Positions 32,091-40,532 of a DNA stretch of 64,000 nt are shown in pieces. The position numbers were made by a program, and so were the translations under genes. The DNA comes from Paraburkholderia caballeronis (GTDB lineage: Bacteria > Pseudomonadota > Gammaproteobacteria > Burkholderiales > Burkholderiaceae): positions 1,426,001-1,490,000 of the forward strand of contig NZ_FNSR01000001.1 in NCBI RefSeq assembly GCF_900104845.1. Reading direction: 5' to 3'. Position 1 is the stretch's first letter; every line of letters begins with the position of its first letter. The notes under the pieces were generated by a model that was not told the DNA's origin, searched no databases, and saw only the letters and a list, made by a program, of their open reading frames with translations.

Positions 32091-33347
32091 TTATCGAGCG
32101 GGCCGCTCGACGTTGAACCGCTCGTTGTGGCCTTCGCCGTTCAGATAAAAATGGCCGATCGCGGCCTCGCGCAGCGTCGCCGGATTATGCGACGCGAGCA
32201 CGCGCGCATTGCGCCAGTAGCGGTCCAGACGCAGCGCCTCGCTGGTCGCCGACGCGCCGCCCGTTTCGAACAGCAGCGTCGCCGCTTCGAGCGTCTGGTC
32301 GATCACGATCTGCTGCGCCTGGAACGTCTGGATGTCGAGGCGCACGTAGGTGTCGGTGTCCGCGCGGCCTTCGGCGCGCGCGGCGGCCACGTCGTCGAAC
32401 CCGCGCGCGAGCGTCGCGACGATGCTCTGCGCCGAATATGCGAGGCTCGCGATGCGGCCGACCACGCGCTGCACGAGCGGGTTGTCGCGCGGACGCGATT
32501 CGCCCGGCACGCCGAACGTGCGGGTCTTTGCACGCGTGAACGCCACCGCGTCGCGCAGCACCGCGCGCGTGATCCCCGCGAGGTTCGCGAGATGGAGCGT
32601 CTGGTAATAAGGCGTGAGAATCGAGTTGCGGCGCGGCTGCGAGCCGTCGAAGCGGCGGTACAACTGGTCGGCCGGCACCTCGACGCCGTGAAAGCGCGTC
32701 GTGCCGCTGCCGGTCAGCCGCTGGCCGAAGCCGTCCCAGTCGTCGACGCGCTCGACGCCCGGCGCGTTCGCATCGACGAGGATGCGCACGTCGCTCTGGC
32801 CGTCGTTCGCGGACACGTCGATCCAGTCCGCGTACAGCGTGCCGGTCGTGTAGTACTTTTCGCCGTCGAGCTGCACGACATCGTCGCGATGCGTGACCTT
32901 CACGCTGTTGCCGGTGACCGCCGTGCGCTCGGACACCGCGCCGCCGATGATCTCGCCGCGCGCGATCCGCGCGAACCAGCGCTCGCGCAATGCTTCGTCG
33001 TCGCTCTCCAGCAGCGCCTCGACGAAACCGCCGTGCACGCGCAGGATTTGCGGCAGGTTCGAGTCCGCTTCGCCGAGCCGGGCGACCAGCGCGAAATAGT
33101 CCGCAAAGCCGATTCCCTCGCCGCCGTATTTGCGCGGCACGCGCAGCCGCGTATAACCGGCGTCGCGCAGCCAGCCGACCGCGTCGAACGCGAGCGTGCG
33201 CTGCTGCTCGCGTTCGACCGCGCCTTCGGCGATCCGCTCGAAGACCGGCGCGAAGCGGCGCGTCAGTTCGTTGTCCCCCGCGATGCGGGCGGCGTCGGCG
33301 ATGTCTTGTGCGCTGGTCGGCGCAACGGAAGTGTCGTGTGAGGTCAT
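32091..33347 (-). CDS. acyl-CoA dehydrogenase-fold flavin monooxygenase (SfnB/DszC-like)
   Basis: A 418-residue protein with the three-domain acyl-CoA dehydrogenase fold: N-terminal helices with RVPRKYGGEG, a middle beta domain with GGAVSE and GEKYYTTGTLYADW, and a C-terminal helical bundle. The YYTTG and AxW pattern and the end (LREAAIGHFYLNGE) resemble the DszC/SfnB/dibenzothiophene monooxygenase branch, which uses reduced flavin and oxygen on sulfur compounds rather than dehydrogenating acyl-CoA. No flavin reductase lies nearby. It converges with the ABC importer, so a shared organosulfur substrate is possible but not shown. Confidence 0.75.
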   Translation of the reverse strand: MTSHDTSVAPTSAQDIADAARIAGDNELTRRFAPVFERIAEGAVEREQQRTLAFDAVGWLRDAGYTRLRVPRKYGGEGIGFADYFALVARLGEADSNLPQILRVHGGFVEALLESDDEALRERWFARIARGEIIGGAVSERTAVTGNSVKVTHRDDVVQLDGEKYYTTGTLYADWIDVSANDGQSDVRILVDANAPGVERVDDWDGFGQRLTGSGTTRFHGVEVPADQLYRRFDGSQPRRNSILTPYYQTLHLANLAGITRAVLRDAVAFTRAKTRTFGVPGESRPRDNPLVQRVVGRIASLAYSAQSIVATLARGFDDVAAARAEGRADTDTYVRLDIQTFQAQQIVIDQTLEAATLLFETGGASATSEALRLDRYWRNARVLASHNPATLREAAIGHFYLNGEGHNERFNVERPAR

Positions 33348-33906
33348 GGTGACACGCGCAGAAAGGGAAAGCCGTTAGCGTGGGGGATTCGGCGTTCCGC
33401 AGGCAACCAAGCATTTGTCGAATCGTTATCACCGGCCTTGTTTGCGTGACCGGCGCCCATGACCGCTTCGGTCTTGCACGTGGATCGTCGGTAAAAAAGC
33501 AGCGCCGTTTGACCGATGCCCGGAAAACGATACCGTTCGTAAGGTCGATGTTGGCATTGGTTGATGCAACGGCAGCGAGCGCGCCGCGTGATTGCCGGAA
33601 CGCGCCCCGTGATCCGGTTTTCCCGTTTAAACTGGCGAACTTGATCGCAGCGTCGATCGTAGCGGTTTCGCTCGCGGCTCGACTGGCCGCGCAATGTTGT
33701 TCGTGTTCATGGCCGGAGACGCTTCACTGCAATGGCTTGAGCAGTGCCCCGTCCGTGTCACTGGCGTAATGATGAATTGCGGCATTGAAGCTTTATCGGT
33801 TGCGGCTCGACCGGTAGCTTTTAGCCCCTCGCGGGCGTGCGGCCTTGACGGCGAACGTCATGGTCCCGCGCGCTGTGGACTTCGGTTCGTATCGGGGAAT
33901 TTTTTC
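33348..33906. other. Intergenic region upstream of pagL-like gene
   Basis: About 560 bases between divergent genes. Open frames cross it but none has a family signature or good start context. Composition is mixed, with several AT-richer patches near 33470-33640. A GGGGAA about eight bases before 33907 serves the next gene. I recognised no clear promoter, repeat or riboswitch. Confidence 0.4.
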
Positions 33907-34473
33907 ATGACGGAAAAAAAATCGATCTGGCAGGGACTGGCCGTGCGCGGCGCACTCGTCACCCTGCTTTCCATCGGTTCCGCGGGAGCGTACGCGGACC
34001 AGTTCGGCGTCCAGTTCGCGGCCGGCGTTGCCGACCATGACGTGAAGAAACTGGATCTCGGCGGCGTGTGGGACCCGGGCCTCCAGTGGTGGCACTTCGC
34101 CGGCTTCCATTTCACCGTGGTCGGCGAGGCGCACGTGTCGTACTGGGACCTGCAGGCCGACGACGCCGTCCGGCGCAATATCTGGGAATTCGGCTTGACG
34201 CCGGTATTCCGCATCATCAAGGACACCGGGTGGATTCGCCCGTACTTCGAGGCCGGCGCCGGCGTGCGGCTGCTTTCGCATGCGCGGCAGACCCCGGATC
34301 GCACGATGTCCAGTTCCTTCCAGTTCGCCGATATGGTCGGCGTCGGCGCGCAGTTCGGCGAACACCAGAACTACCAGGCCGGCTTCCGCTTCCAGCATCT
34401 GTCGAACGCCGGCATCAAGAAGCCGAACCCCGGCATCAACTTCAGCCAGATCTACGTGCAGTACAACTTCTGA
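33907..34473 (+). CDS. pagL: PagL-like lipid A 3-O-deacylase
   Basis: A 188-residue outer-membrane beta-barrel protein with a signal peptide cut near residue 30 (SAGAYA before DQFG). The C-terminal strand pair carries the PagL active-site motif HLSNAGIKKPNPGI, with His164, Ser166 and Asn167. PagL removes the 3-O acyl chain from lipid A. In P. aeruginosa PagL the third triad member is a Glu 12 residues after the Ser; the equivalent residue here is Asn178. The protein ends in Phe, as outer-membrane barrels do. It stands alone, with no lipid A genes beside it. Confidence 0.85.
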   Translation: MTEKKSIWQGLAVRGALVTLLSIGSAGAYADQFGVQFAAGVADHDVKKLDLGGVWDPGLQWWHFAGFHFTVVGEAHVSYWDLQADDAVRRNIWEFGLTPVFRIIKDTGWIRPYFEAGAGVRLLSHARQTPDRTMSSSFQFADMVGVGAQFGEHQNYQAGFRFQHLSNAGIKKPNPGINFSQIYVQYNF

Positions 34474-34578
34474 AGCCGGCCGCGCGGGTGGCATACTGTG
34501 GCGCAGGGTGCATCAGGCGCCGCCGGCCGCCCGCGAACGCGATGGCCGGCCGCGCCGCCGAACCGGCAGGAGAAGGGC

Positions 34579-34902
34579 ATGGCAACCGGCAGTCAACTCA
34601 CGCTGTACGCGAACCGCAACCAGCGCAGGGGCAATCACACCGTCGTCGAGTGGATCCTTGAGACCGCGAAGACGGCCGGCGTGCACGGCGCGACCGTCGT
34701 CGAGGGCAGCGAGGGCGTCGATGCGCGCGGCCGTTTTCATGCGGCGCGTTTCTTCGAACTCGCGGACGAGCCGGCGGTGGTCGTCGTCGTGTCCGACGAC
34801 GCGGCCATCGACGCGCTCGTCGCGAAGCTCGCGCAGGGCGGCGTCAAGCTGTTCTACACCCGCACGCCGATCGAGTTCGGCCATCTAGGCGACGCCTCCT
34901 GA
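34579..34902 (+). CDS. DUF190 family protein
   Basis: A 107-residue cytosolic protein of the DUF190 family, with the PII-like ferredoxin fold expected from segments HTVVEWILETAKTAGVHGATVVEG, PAVVVVVSDD and a final pair of strands. The ATG at 34579 has AGGAGAAGG just upstream and is preferred over an ATG/GTG at 34498. DUF190 genes often sit beside the fluoride channel gene crcB, but none is here. Function unknown. Confidence 0.8.
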   Translation: MATGSQLTLYANRNQRRGNHTVVEWILETAKTAGVHGATVVEGSEGVDARGRFHAARFFELADEPAVVVVVSDDAAIDALVAKLAQGGVKLFYTRTPIEFGHLGDAS

Positions 34903-35068
34903 GCCCGGCGCTGCGCGCATTGCCGCGCAGCCGCTTTCTTTCCTCGCGACCCGCTACACTTGTCGGCGATCGATGCGGCATGGCAGCATGCCGCGCGTGA
35001 CGACGTCACAGGCAGGTGTCATCAATGGGCGATGCGCGGCATCGCGGGAATGGAGTGGGGAGCAGCGA

Positions 35069-35929
35069 ATGGCAATCGAATCCGTAGGTATCGTCGGCGC
35101 GGGCACGATGGGTAACGGCATCGCGCAGGCCGTCGCCGTCGCCGGCCTGAAGGCCGTGATGATCGACGTCAGCGACGACGCGTTGAAGAAGGGCGTCGCG
35201 ACGCTCGCGCACAGCATGGAGCGGCTCGTGTCGAAGGGCAAGCTCGACGCGGCCGTGCGCGACGCGGCGCTCGCGCGCATCGAGACGTCCACCGACTATC
35301 AGCGTCTGGCGAGCGCCGACCTCGTGATCGAGGCGGCGACCGAGAACGCGGAACTGAAGACGCGCATCCTGAAGCAGATCGAGGCGGCCGCGCGGCCGGA
35401 CGCGATCATCGCGTCGAACACGTCGTCGATCTCGATCACCGCGCTCGCGACGACGCTCGCGAACCCGTCGCGGTTCATCGGGATGCACTTCTTCAACCCG
35501 GTGCCGATGATGCCGCTGGTCGAGGTGATTCGCGGGTTGCAGACCGGGGCGGATACTTTTGACGCGGTGCGCGAGCTGGCGCTGCGGCTGGAAAAGACGC
35601 CGATCGGTGTCAAGAACGCGCCGGGGTTTGTCGTGAACCGGATTCTGGTGCCGATGATCAACGAGGCGTTTTTCGTGCTGGCGGAAGGGACCGCGTCTGC
35701 CGAGGAGATCGACGCGGGGATGAAGCTCGGCGCGAATCATCCGATCGGGCCGCTGGCGCTGGCGGATCTGATCGGGCTCGATGTTTGTCTGTCGGTGATG
35801 GACGTGTTTTTGAAGGACTTCGGGGATTCGAAGTATCGCGCGTGTCCGCTGCTTAGGGAGATGGTGGCGGCGGGGCGGTTGGGGAGGAAGACGGGGCACG
35901 GCGTTTACGATTACGGGAAGGGGGCTTGA
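35069..35929 (+). CDS. 3-hydroxybutyryl-CoA (3-hydroxyacyl-CoA) dehydrogenase
   Basis: A 286-residue NAD-dependent dehydrogenase of the Hbd/PaaH type, oxidising L-3-hydroxyacyl-CoA in fatty-acid, butanoate or phenylacetate catabolism. An N-terminal Rossmann fold begins GIVGAGTMGNGIA. The catalytic region has SNTSSISIT and IGMHFFNPVPMMPLVE with the active His, and the C-terminal domain has GFVVNRILVPMINEA. It stands without other beta-oxidation genes. The last 300 bases use GGG and T-ending codons more freely than the first part, on the side facing the AT-rich islet. Confidence 0.93.
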   Translation: MAIESVGIVGAGTMGNGIAQAVAVAGLKAVMIDVSDDALKKGVATLAHSMERLVSKGKLDAAVRDAALARIETSTDYQRLASADLVIEAATENAELKTRILKQIEAAARPDAIIASNTSSISITALATTLANPSRFIGMHFFNPVPMMPLVEVIRGLQTGADTFDAVRELALRLEKTPIGVKNAPGFVVNRILVPMINEAFFVLAEGTASAEEIDAGMKLGANHPIGPLALADLIGLDVCLSVMDVFLKDFGDSKYRACPLLREMVAAGRLGRKTGHGVYDYGKGA

Positions 35930-35950
35930 GAGCGGGACAGTTTTAGAGAG

Positions 35951-35985
35951 AACGCGGCGGGTAGGTGACGGCCGCGTTTGTTTTT
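35951..35985 (+). terminator. Terminator after the hydroxyacyl-CoA dehydrogenase gene
   Basis: An 8-bp stem (35951-35958 with 35971-35978) with a 12-base loop is followed by a T-rich tail at 35979-35985. The next 160 bases, to the end of the hydrolase gene, hold nothing recognised. Confidence 0.65.
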
Positions 35986-36147
35986 CGCGTGGGCACTTGC
36001 TTCGTATGCTCACCATGTCCGAGAGTTGGGCGTTATGGCCATCTTCGGCGCAACGGCACATGATGTTGACCCATCGCAGACACTGGGTTCACCGCTACAC
36101 TAGCGATCGTGTACATATTGGCGTTGACCACGCATGCATTGAAATCC

Positions 36148-37647
36148 TCAGGCTATGTTTTGAGAGATTGCATGCGGCTTCTTGTTTCGTGCGTCCCCGG
36201 CCTCTTCGGCGTCAAGGCGAGAGTCTAGCCACGAAGCAACATTCAGTACCGCTTCCGGGTGCGAATGCGTTGAGTGAACCATTGTGCCATCGGTTTGAGG
36301 CGCGAATTTCAGTACCTGATGAGGTCCTGCCGGTGTTTCGGACGAGGAAACGAGGATCTCCGGACAGAAGATCAGACGCCAGTCGCCGAAAGCTATCGCT
36401 TTCGCAGCAGCCAGCCAAAATGAGAACGTGACAATCGGCAGGGCTGCCGCCACCAGCACCGGCGGATCGTCTGTAGACGAGTGAAACCTCTGCATTACGT
36501 GAACCGCGATAGTTACTCCCAGACCTATCAAATTCACCGCCATCCAAATCTTCGATACCGATGGAAAAAAAGCCACATAGCCGATAGTGCAGATAAAAAA
36601 GACGTAGGCCGCCACATAAGGCCAGTGAAACTTGCTCTTGGCCAACTTCGCGGCGGCTTTGAGCTGGGATAGGACGCCAAAGCAGGCTTCGTGCAGAAAA
36701 CTCACGAATCTTAGCCCAGAGTCGGCCTCGTCACCGATAGCGTGGTAGATCTGGACATCCCGTAAGTCCATCATTTCGTTCGCCACCTTCAATTCTTGGG
36801 CATACGAACGGCGACAGTATTTTGACAGTACCAATTCCACAATAAACGCGATAATTGAAGCTATGATTAGCGCGTCCGGTAAATATGCGTTGAAACGAAA
36901 GAGCAGGGTCGCGGCGGTGACCGGAATCAAGGTGGCAAATATAAAACCGATGCTGTTCAGGTAGATGAAATTCCCTGCCGTACGATTGATTTCCCTGCGG
37001 AAAATAAACGGCGTCGATAGCAAACAGACCCCATGAATTTTGCTCGCGATCTCAGGGTATAAGTGGGACATTTCACGGACAATGTTGCCGCCATGGCTGT
37101 GCGCGACGATGTAGTGTCGCCTGCTAGGCGAAGCTTTTAGCTTTTGGGCCAAGGCCTGAGCAGCGCGACTGCGTGCTGCAGGAGAGTTTTTTCCGCTCCA
37201 GGAGAAGCGCGCAATTTTCACCTTGTGTTTGATGCCCTCGATCGCCTTTCGCATCTCCGATCCAGGCAGCGTCCACGGCGCGCGGCGTTCAAACGTGCCA
37301 TGCACGAGATGAACGGTCACCTCTGCTGTATCCGCGGGATCGTCGTCGCATGTGTCCTCGGTTGGCTTGAATCCGAATATCCGTCGCGAAACGGCACCGA
37401 CGACTCGAAGACTCTTGCGTGCCGCCATAGTTACCACATAAGAAGCAGACGCTAGTGTTAAAAGAATCGCCACAGGAACGGTCAACAGACCGATAACAAC
37501 GGTCTTCGCCGCGTAGCCTGCGGTACCGGCGCGATGCATGGAGATGAAATAGATAATTGAAGCGCCGAAGAGAGCGCCTATGGCGAAAATAATACCCATC
37601 CACAGCACTAGAATAGACTCTATTAATAATATTATTAAGCTCGTCAC
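36148..37647 (-). CDS. multi-pass membrane alpha/beta hydrolase, unknown function
   Basis: A 499-residue protein in an AT-rich islet. Two TM helices occupy about residues 2-35 and 48-72. A hydrolase segment follows, with the oxyanion-type HGTF at 116-119 and nucleophile Ser184 in AHSHGGN. Then come two TM helices (about 226-275), an acidic motif GDEAD at 305-309, three more hydrophobic stretches (about 343-418), and a late HSTHSH at 458-463 that could give the catalytic His. So a Ser-Asp-His triad may be split by membrane segments. GTG at 37647 was chosen because AGGGA lies seven bases upstream and the predicted promoter would place the TTG at 37668 outside the transcript. Lipase, esterase or peptidase activity is plausible; the role is unknown. 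Confidence 0.75.
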   Translation of the reverse strand: MTSLIILLIESILVLWMGIIFAIGALFGASIIYFISMHRAGTAGYAAKTVVIGLLTVPVAILLTLASASYVVTMAARKSLRVVGAVSRRIFGFKPTEDTCDDDPADTAEVTVHLVHGTFERRAPWTLPGSEMRKAIEGIKHKVKIARFSWSGKNSPAARSRAAQALAQKLKASPSRRHYIVAHSHGGNIVREMSHLYPEIASKIHGVCLLSTPFIFRREINRTAGNFIYLNSIGFIFATLIPVTAATLLFRFNAYLPDALIIASIIAFIVELVLSKYCRRSYAQELKVANEMMDLRDVQIYHAIGDEADSGLRFVSFLHEACFGVLSQLKAAAKLAKSKFHWPYVAAYVFFICTIGYVAFFPSVSKIWMAVNLIGLGVTIAVHVMQRFHSSTDDPPVLVAAALPIVTFSFWLAAAKAIAFGDWRLIFCPEILVSSSETPAGPHQVLKFAPQTDGTMVHSTHSHPEAVLNVASWLDSRLDAEEAGDARNKKPHAISQNIA

Positions 37648-37670
37648 GGAATGGTCCCTATTTGCCAATT

Positions 37671-37698
37671 TATATAAATATTAACGATTGTATGTAAA
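37671..37698 (-). promoter_or_regulatory. Predicted sigma-70 promoter for the membrane hydrolase gene
   Basis: On the minus strand TTTACA (37698-37693) and TATATA (37676-37671) are 16 bases apart in an AT-rich stretch. Transcription would start near 37664, giving a leader of about 17 bases before the GTG start. The rest of the gap to galM (37699-37883) shows no further feature. Confidence 0.55.
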
Positions 37699-37883
37699 AT
37701 ACTGCGTAATTAATTGTGGGGGAACTTTTCTGTCAATCTGTAAGGAATTATCTTTTTTATGCTTACCCGGTAAGCAAGTGCTCAGAAAAGGCATGCGGCT
37801 CCACTACAGAACCACGTGTTCGGTCTGATAGAGCCTGACGGCGGAATCCAAAGCTCTCTATTTGCCAGCAACCTGGATATCCC

Positions 37884-38978
37884 TCACCCCCGCACCCCCA
37901 CCCGATACTGCGTAACCTGCCGATAAGTCATCCCAGGCCGCAGAATCACTTCGTCTTTGAGCGGCGCATCCATATTGACCTGATCGGGAAACCCCCCGGC
38001 TTCGAGACACATCCCCGCATGCTTCACGCAAGCCGCGCCATGCCTGCCAGGCGCACCGGCAAGATAGTTACCCGTATAACACTGCAACCCCCGCTGATCC
38101 GTAGCGACGGTCAACTCCCTCCCGCTCCCAGGCTCGTAAACCCGGGCGACAGTCCGCACGGCCTCGCCGCCGCGCCGATCCCGCAACACATAACAATGAT
38201 CGAACCCACCGGCCCTGGCCAGTTGCGCATGCGGCCAATCGAGCCTCGCGCCAAGCGGCGCCCCATGCCGAAAATCAAACGCACTCCCTGAAACATCCGC
38301 GACCCGCTGCGGAATCATCTGCGCATCGACTTCAAAAAACGCATCCGAATCGATCATCAGCATATGCCCGCGAATATCGGTCCCCGGCTCCCCGGTGAGA
38401 TTGAAATACGGATGACTCGTCAGATTCAACGGCGTAGGCGCATCCGTAACGCCTTCATAATCGATCGTCAGCGTGCCGTCGTCGTCGAGCGAATACCGCA
38501 CCCGCACGCCGACGTTCCCCGGAAACCCCGCATCCCCCTCCGGCGATTCGAGCCGCATCACCAGCGCCCCCTGATCCTCCTCGACCTGCCACAACGCGCG
38601 ATGAAACCCGCTCGCGCCGCCATGCAGCAGATTCCCGCCTTCGTTGCGGTCGAGCGCGTGTTCGATGCCGTCGAGCGTGAAGCGCGCCGCCCTGATGCGG
38701 TTCGCCCAGCGGCCGATCAGGCCGCCCATGTAGGTCGACGCGGCGCAGTAGTCGGCCGGCGTGTCGTGGCCGAGCACGATGTCCGCGAGGCGGCCCGCGC
38801 GGTCCGGCGCGTGCCACGACACGAGCGTCGCGCCGAGGTCGCTGATCGCGACTTTCATCCCGTGCGCGTTGCGCAGCGTGTAGAGCCGCACCGGGTCGCC
38901 GCCGGGCAGCGCGCCCCACGGTTCGGAAGAGAGTCGGGCAGTGCTGATCATGGGAGCGAGAGGTTCGGACGGAATCAT
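37884..38978 (-). CDS. galM: aldose 1-epimerase (mutarotase)
   Basis: GalM interconverts alpha and beta anomers of aldoses, here probably xylose before XylA. The 364-residue product has the galactose mutarotase fold with GRWANRI, the catalytic His in NLTSHPYFNLTG, the FDHCYVL segment, and the late Glu in MCLEAGGFPDQVN. It lies 16 bases after xylR on the same strand, so it is likely cotranscribed. A second Met nine codons in is an alternative start. The 3' third uses GGG, GTT and TTT codons unlike the 5' part. Confidence 0.92.
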   Translation of the reverse strand: MIPSEPLAPMISTARLSSEPWGALPGGDPVRLYTLRNAHGMKVAISDLGATLVSWHAPDRAGRLADIVLGHDTPADYCAASTYMGGLIGRWANRIRAARFTLDGIEHALDRNEGGNLLHGGASGFHRALWQVEEDQGALVMRLESPEGDAGFPGNVGVRVRYSLDDDGTLTIDYEGVTDAPTPLNLTSHPYFNLTGEPGTDIRGHMLMIDSDAFFEVDAQMIPQRVADVSGSAFDFRHGAPLGARLDWPHAQLARAGGFDHCYVLRDRRGGEAVRTVARVYEPGSGRELTVATDQRGLQCYTGNYLAGAPGRHGAACVKHAGMCLEAGGFPDQVNMDAPLKDEVILRPGMTYRQVTQYRVGVRG

Positions 38979-38994
38979 CGGACGCGGGACGATT

Positions 38995-40194
38995 TCAGTT
39001 GGCGGAGGACGGGGCGACCTGTTCCTGGTATTCGCGCGGGGTGCAGCCGAGTTCGCGCTTGAACACCGCGTACATGTATTGCAGCGAAGTGAAGCCGCAG
39101 CGGATCGCGACTTCGGCGCTCGACGCGTCGCGGCTCGCGAGCAGCGCCTTCGCGGCGTCGAGCTTGTGGCGCAGGATCTCCTGGTGCACGGTGCATTGCA
39201 GTTCGCGGCGGAAATGCTCTTCGAGCGACGAACGCGACACGCCGACGTAATCCGCGACCTGTTCGGTCTTGATCCCCTGGCACGCGTACTGGCGGATGAA
39301 GTGCCGCGCGCGCATCACGTGCGGGCTCGACAGCGGTTCGTGCCGCGTGGATTCGAGCACGTTGATGCCGACTGGCGGCACGAGGATGCGCTGGCCGGGA
39401 AACCGCGCGCCGCGCAGCATCTGGTGCAGCAGGTGCGCGGCGGTGCGGCCCATTTCCTCGGTGCCCTGGATCACGGACGACAGCGGAATGCGCGTCAGCG
39501 TGCGCGTGAGCGGATCGTTGTCGATGCCGATGATCGCGACCTGCTCGGGCACCGGAATGCCGGCGGTCAGGCACGCCTGCAACACGTGCCGCGCGCGGCC
39601 GTCGGTGACGGCGATCACGCCGACGGGTTTCGGCAGCGCGCGCAGCCACTCGGTCAACTGCTCGATCGACTGGTTCCAGACCGGCGCGCTGGTCGGCAGG
39701 CCGCGATGGATCTGCGCGTCGAGTCCTTCCGCGCGCAACAGCTTCTCGAACGCGAGTTCGCGCTGCTGCGCCCAGCGGTTCTCCTGCGCGGCGGGCAGGC
39801 TGTACATCGCGAAGTTCTGCAGGCCGGCGCCGATCAGATGGGTCCAGGCGAGCGACACGAGTTTCTCGTTGTCGGTCGCGATGTACGGCACGTCGGACGG
39901 ATAGTGCGACGGGTCCTCGAACGACGAGCCGACCGCGACGACGGGCAGCGGCGAGCCGCGCAGCGCGTCGGCGACGGCGGGGTCGTCGAAGTCGGCGATG
40001 ATGCCGTCGCCGGCGAAGCGTTCGATGCCCGCGAGCCGGCAGCGGAAGTCCTCTTCGAGAAAGAGATCCCACGCGACGCGCGTCGAGCGCAGGTAGTGGC
40101 CGATCCCGGTGATGATCTCGCGGTCGTACACCTTGTTCGCGTTGAACAGCAGCGCGATGCGGTGCGGCGTCTGGGCGGAAGGGGCGCGGTTCAT
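38995..40194 (-). CDS. xylR: xylose operon transcriptional activator XylR
   Basis: A 399-residue regulator in the E. coli XylR layout. An N-terminal periplasmic-binding-protein-like xylose sensor domain covers about residues 10-275 (HRIALLFNANKVYDREIITGI at the start, VAIIGIDNDP later). An AraC-type double helix-turn-helix follows at about residues 295-395, with QVADYVGVSRSSLEEHF and CGFTSLQYMYAVFKRELG. The Met at 40194 has GGAGAGGA upstream; the frame is open far beyond it by chance. Divergent from xylABFGH, whose 551-base upstream region holds four hairpin repeats. Confidence 0.93.
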   Translation of the reverse strand: MNRAPSAQTPHRIALLFNANKVYDREIITGIGHYLRSTRVAWDLFLEEDFRCRLAGIERFAGDGIIADFDDPAVADALRGSPLPVVAVGSSFEDPSHYPSDVPYIATDNEKLVSLAWTHLIGAGLQNFAMYSLPAAQENRWAQQRELAFEKLLRAEGLDAQIHRGLPTSAPVWNQSIEQLTEWLRALPKPVGVIAVTDGRARHVLQACLTAGIPVPEQVAIIGIDNDPLTRTLTRIPLSSVIQGTEEMGRTAAHLLHQMLRGARFPGQRILVPPVGINVLESTRHEPLSSPHVMRARHFIRQYACQGIKTEQVADYVGVSRSSLEEHFRRELQCTVHQEILRHKLDAAKALLASRDASSAEVAIRCGFTSLQYMYAVFKRELGCTPREYQEQVAPSSAN

Positions 40195-40532
40195 GTCCTC
40201 TCCTGCGCGGGTTTGCCCTGGGTGTTCGCGGGGCATTGGGTGTCCGCGCAATCGTCTCCGTATGTAGGCTGATGCGTCGCGCGCGGCGCTTGTCTGCCGC
40301 GCGGCGCGGCCGGCACGGCGGCCGGCGTTTTTTAAGCGTCCGGTTATTCTAGGCCGACAATCGTCGCCGCGTGCAGCGCATCGCAGTGCGCTGGCAAGAA
40401 ACATTAGCGTCGCCGCGCAATTTCGCAATTGCCCCCTGTTACGGGGCGCGGGCAGTATGGCGTCGAACGACAGGCGGGTATCGCTCGCGTGCAGCGCACG
40501 ATGCGCCGCGACAAGAAAATCAATCAACCTGC
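40195..40532. promoter_or_regulatory. xylR-xylA divergent control region (upstream part)
   Basis: About 340 bases before the hairpin array. No gene is seen. It must hold the promoters and the XylR site. An AT-richer stretch with a short inverted repeat lies near 40410-40432 and a small 5-bp hairpin at 40431-40447, but I could not place -35/-10 elements or a XylR site with confidence. Confidence 0.4.

Noticed and set aside
32091..33347. True fatty acyl-CoA dehydrogenase
   Set aside because: The fold fits, but the YYTTG and C-terminal signatures resemble the DszC/SfnB branch better, and no beta-oxidation genes are beside it. It was kept as a flavin monooxygenase-like call with moderate confidence.
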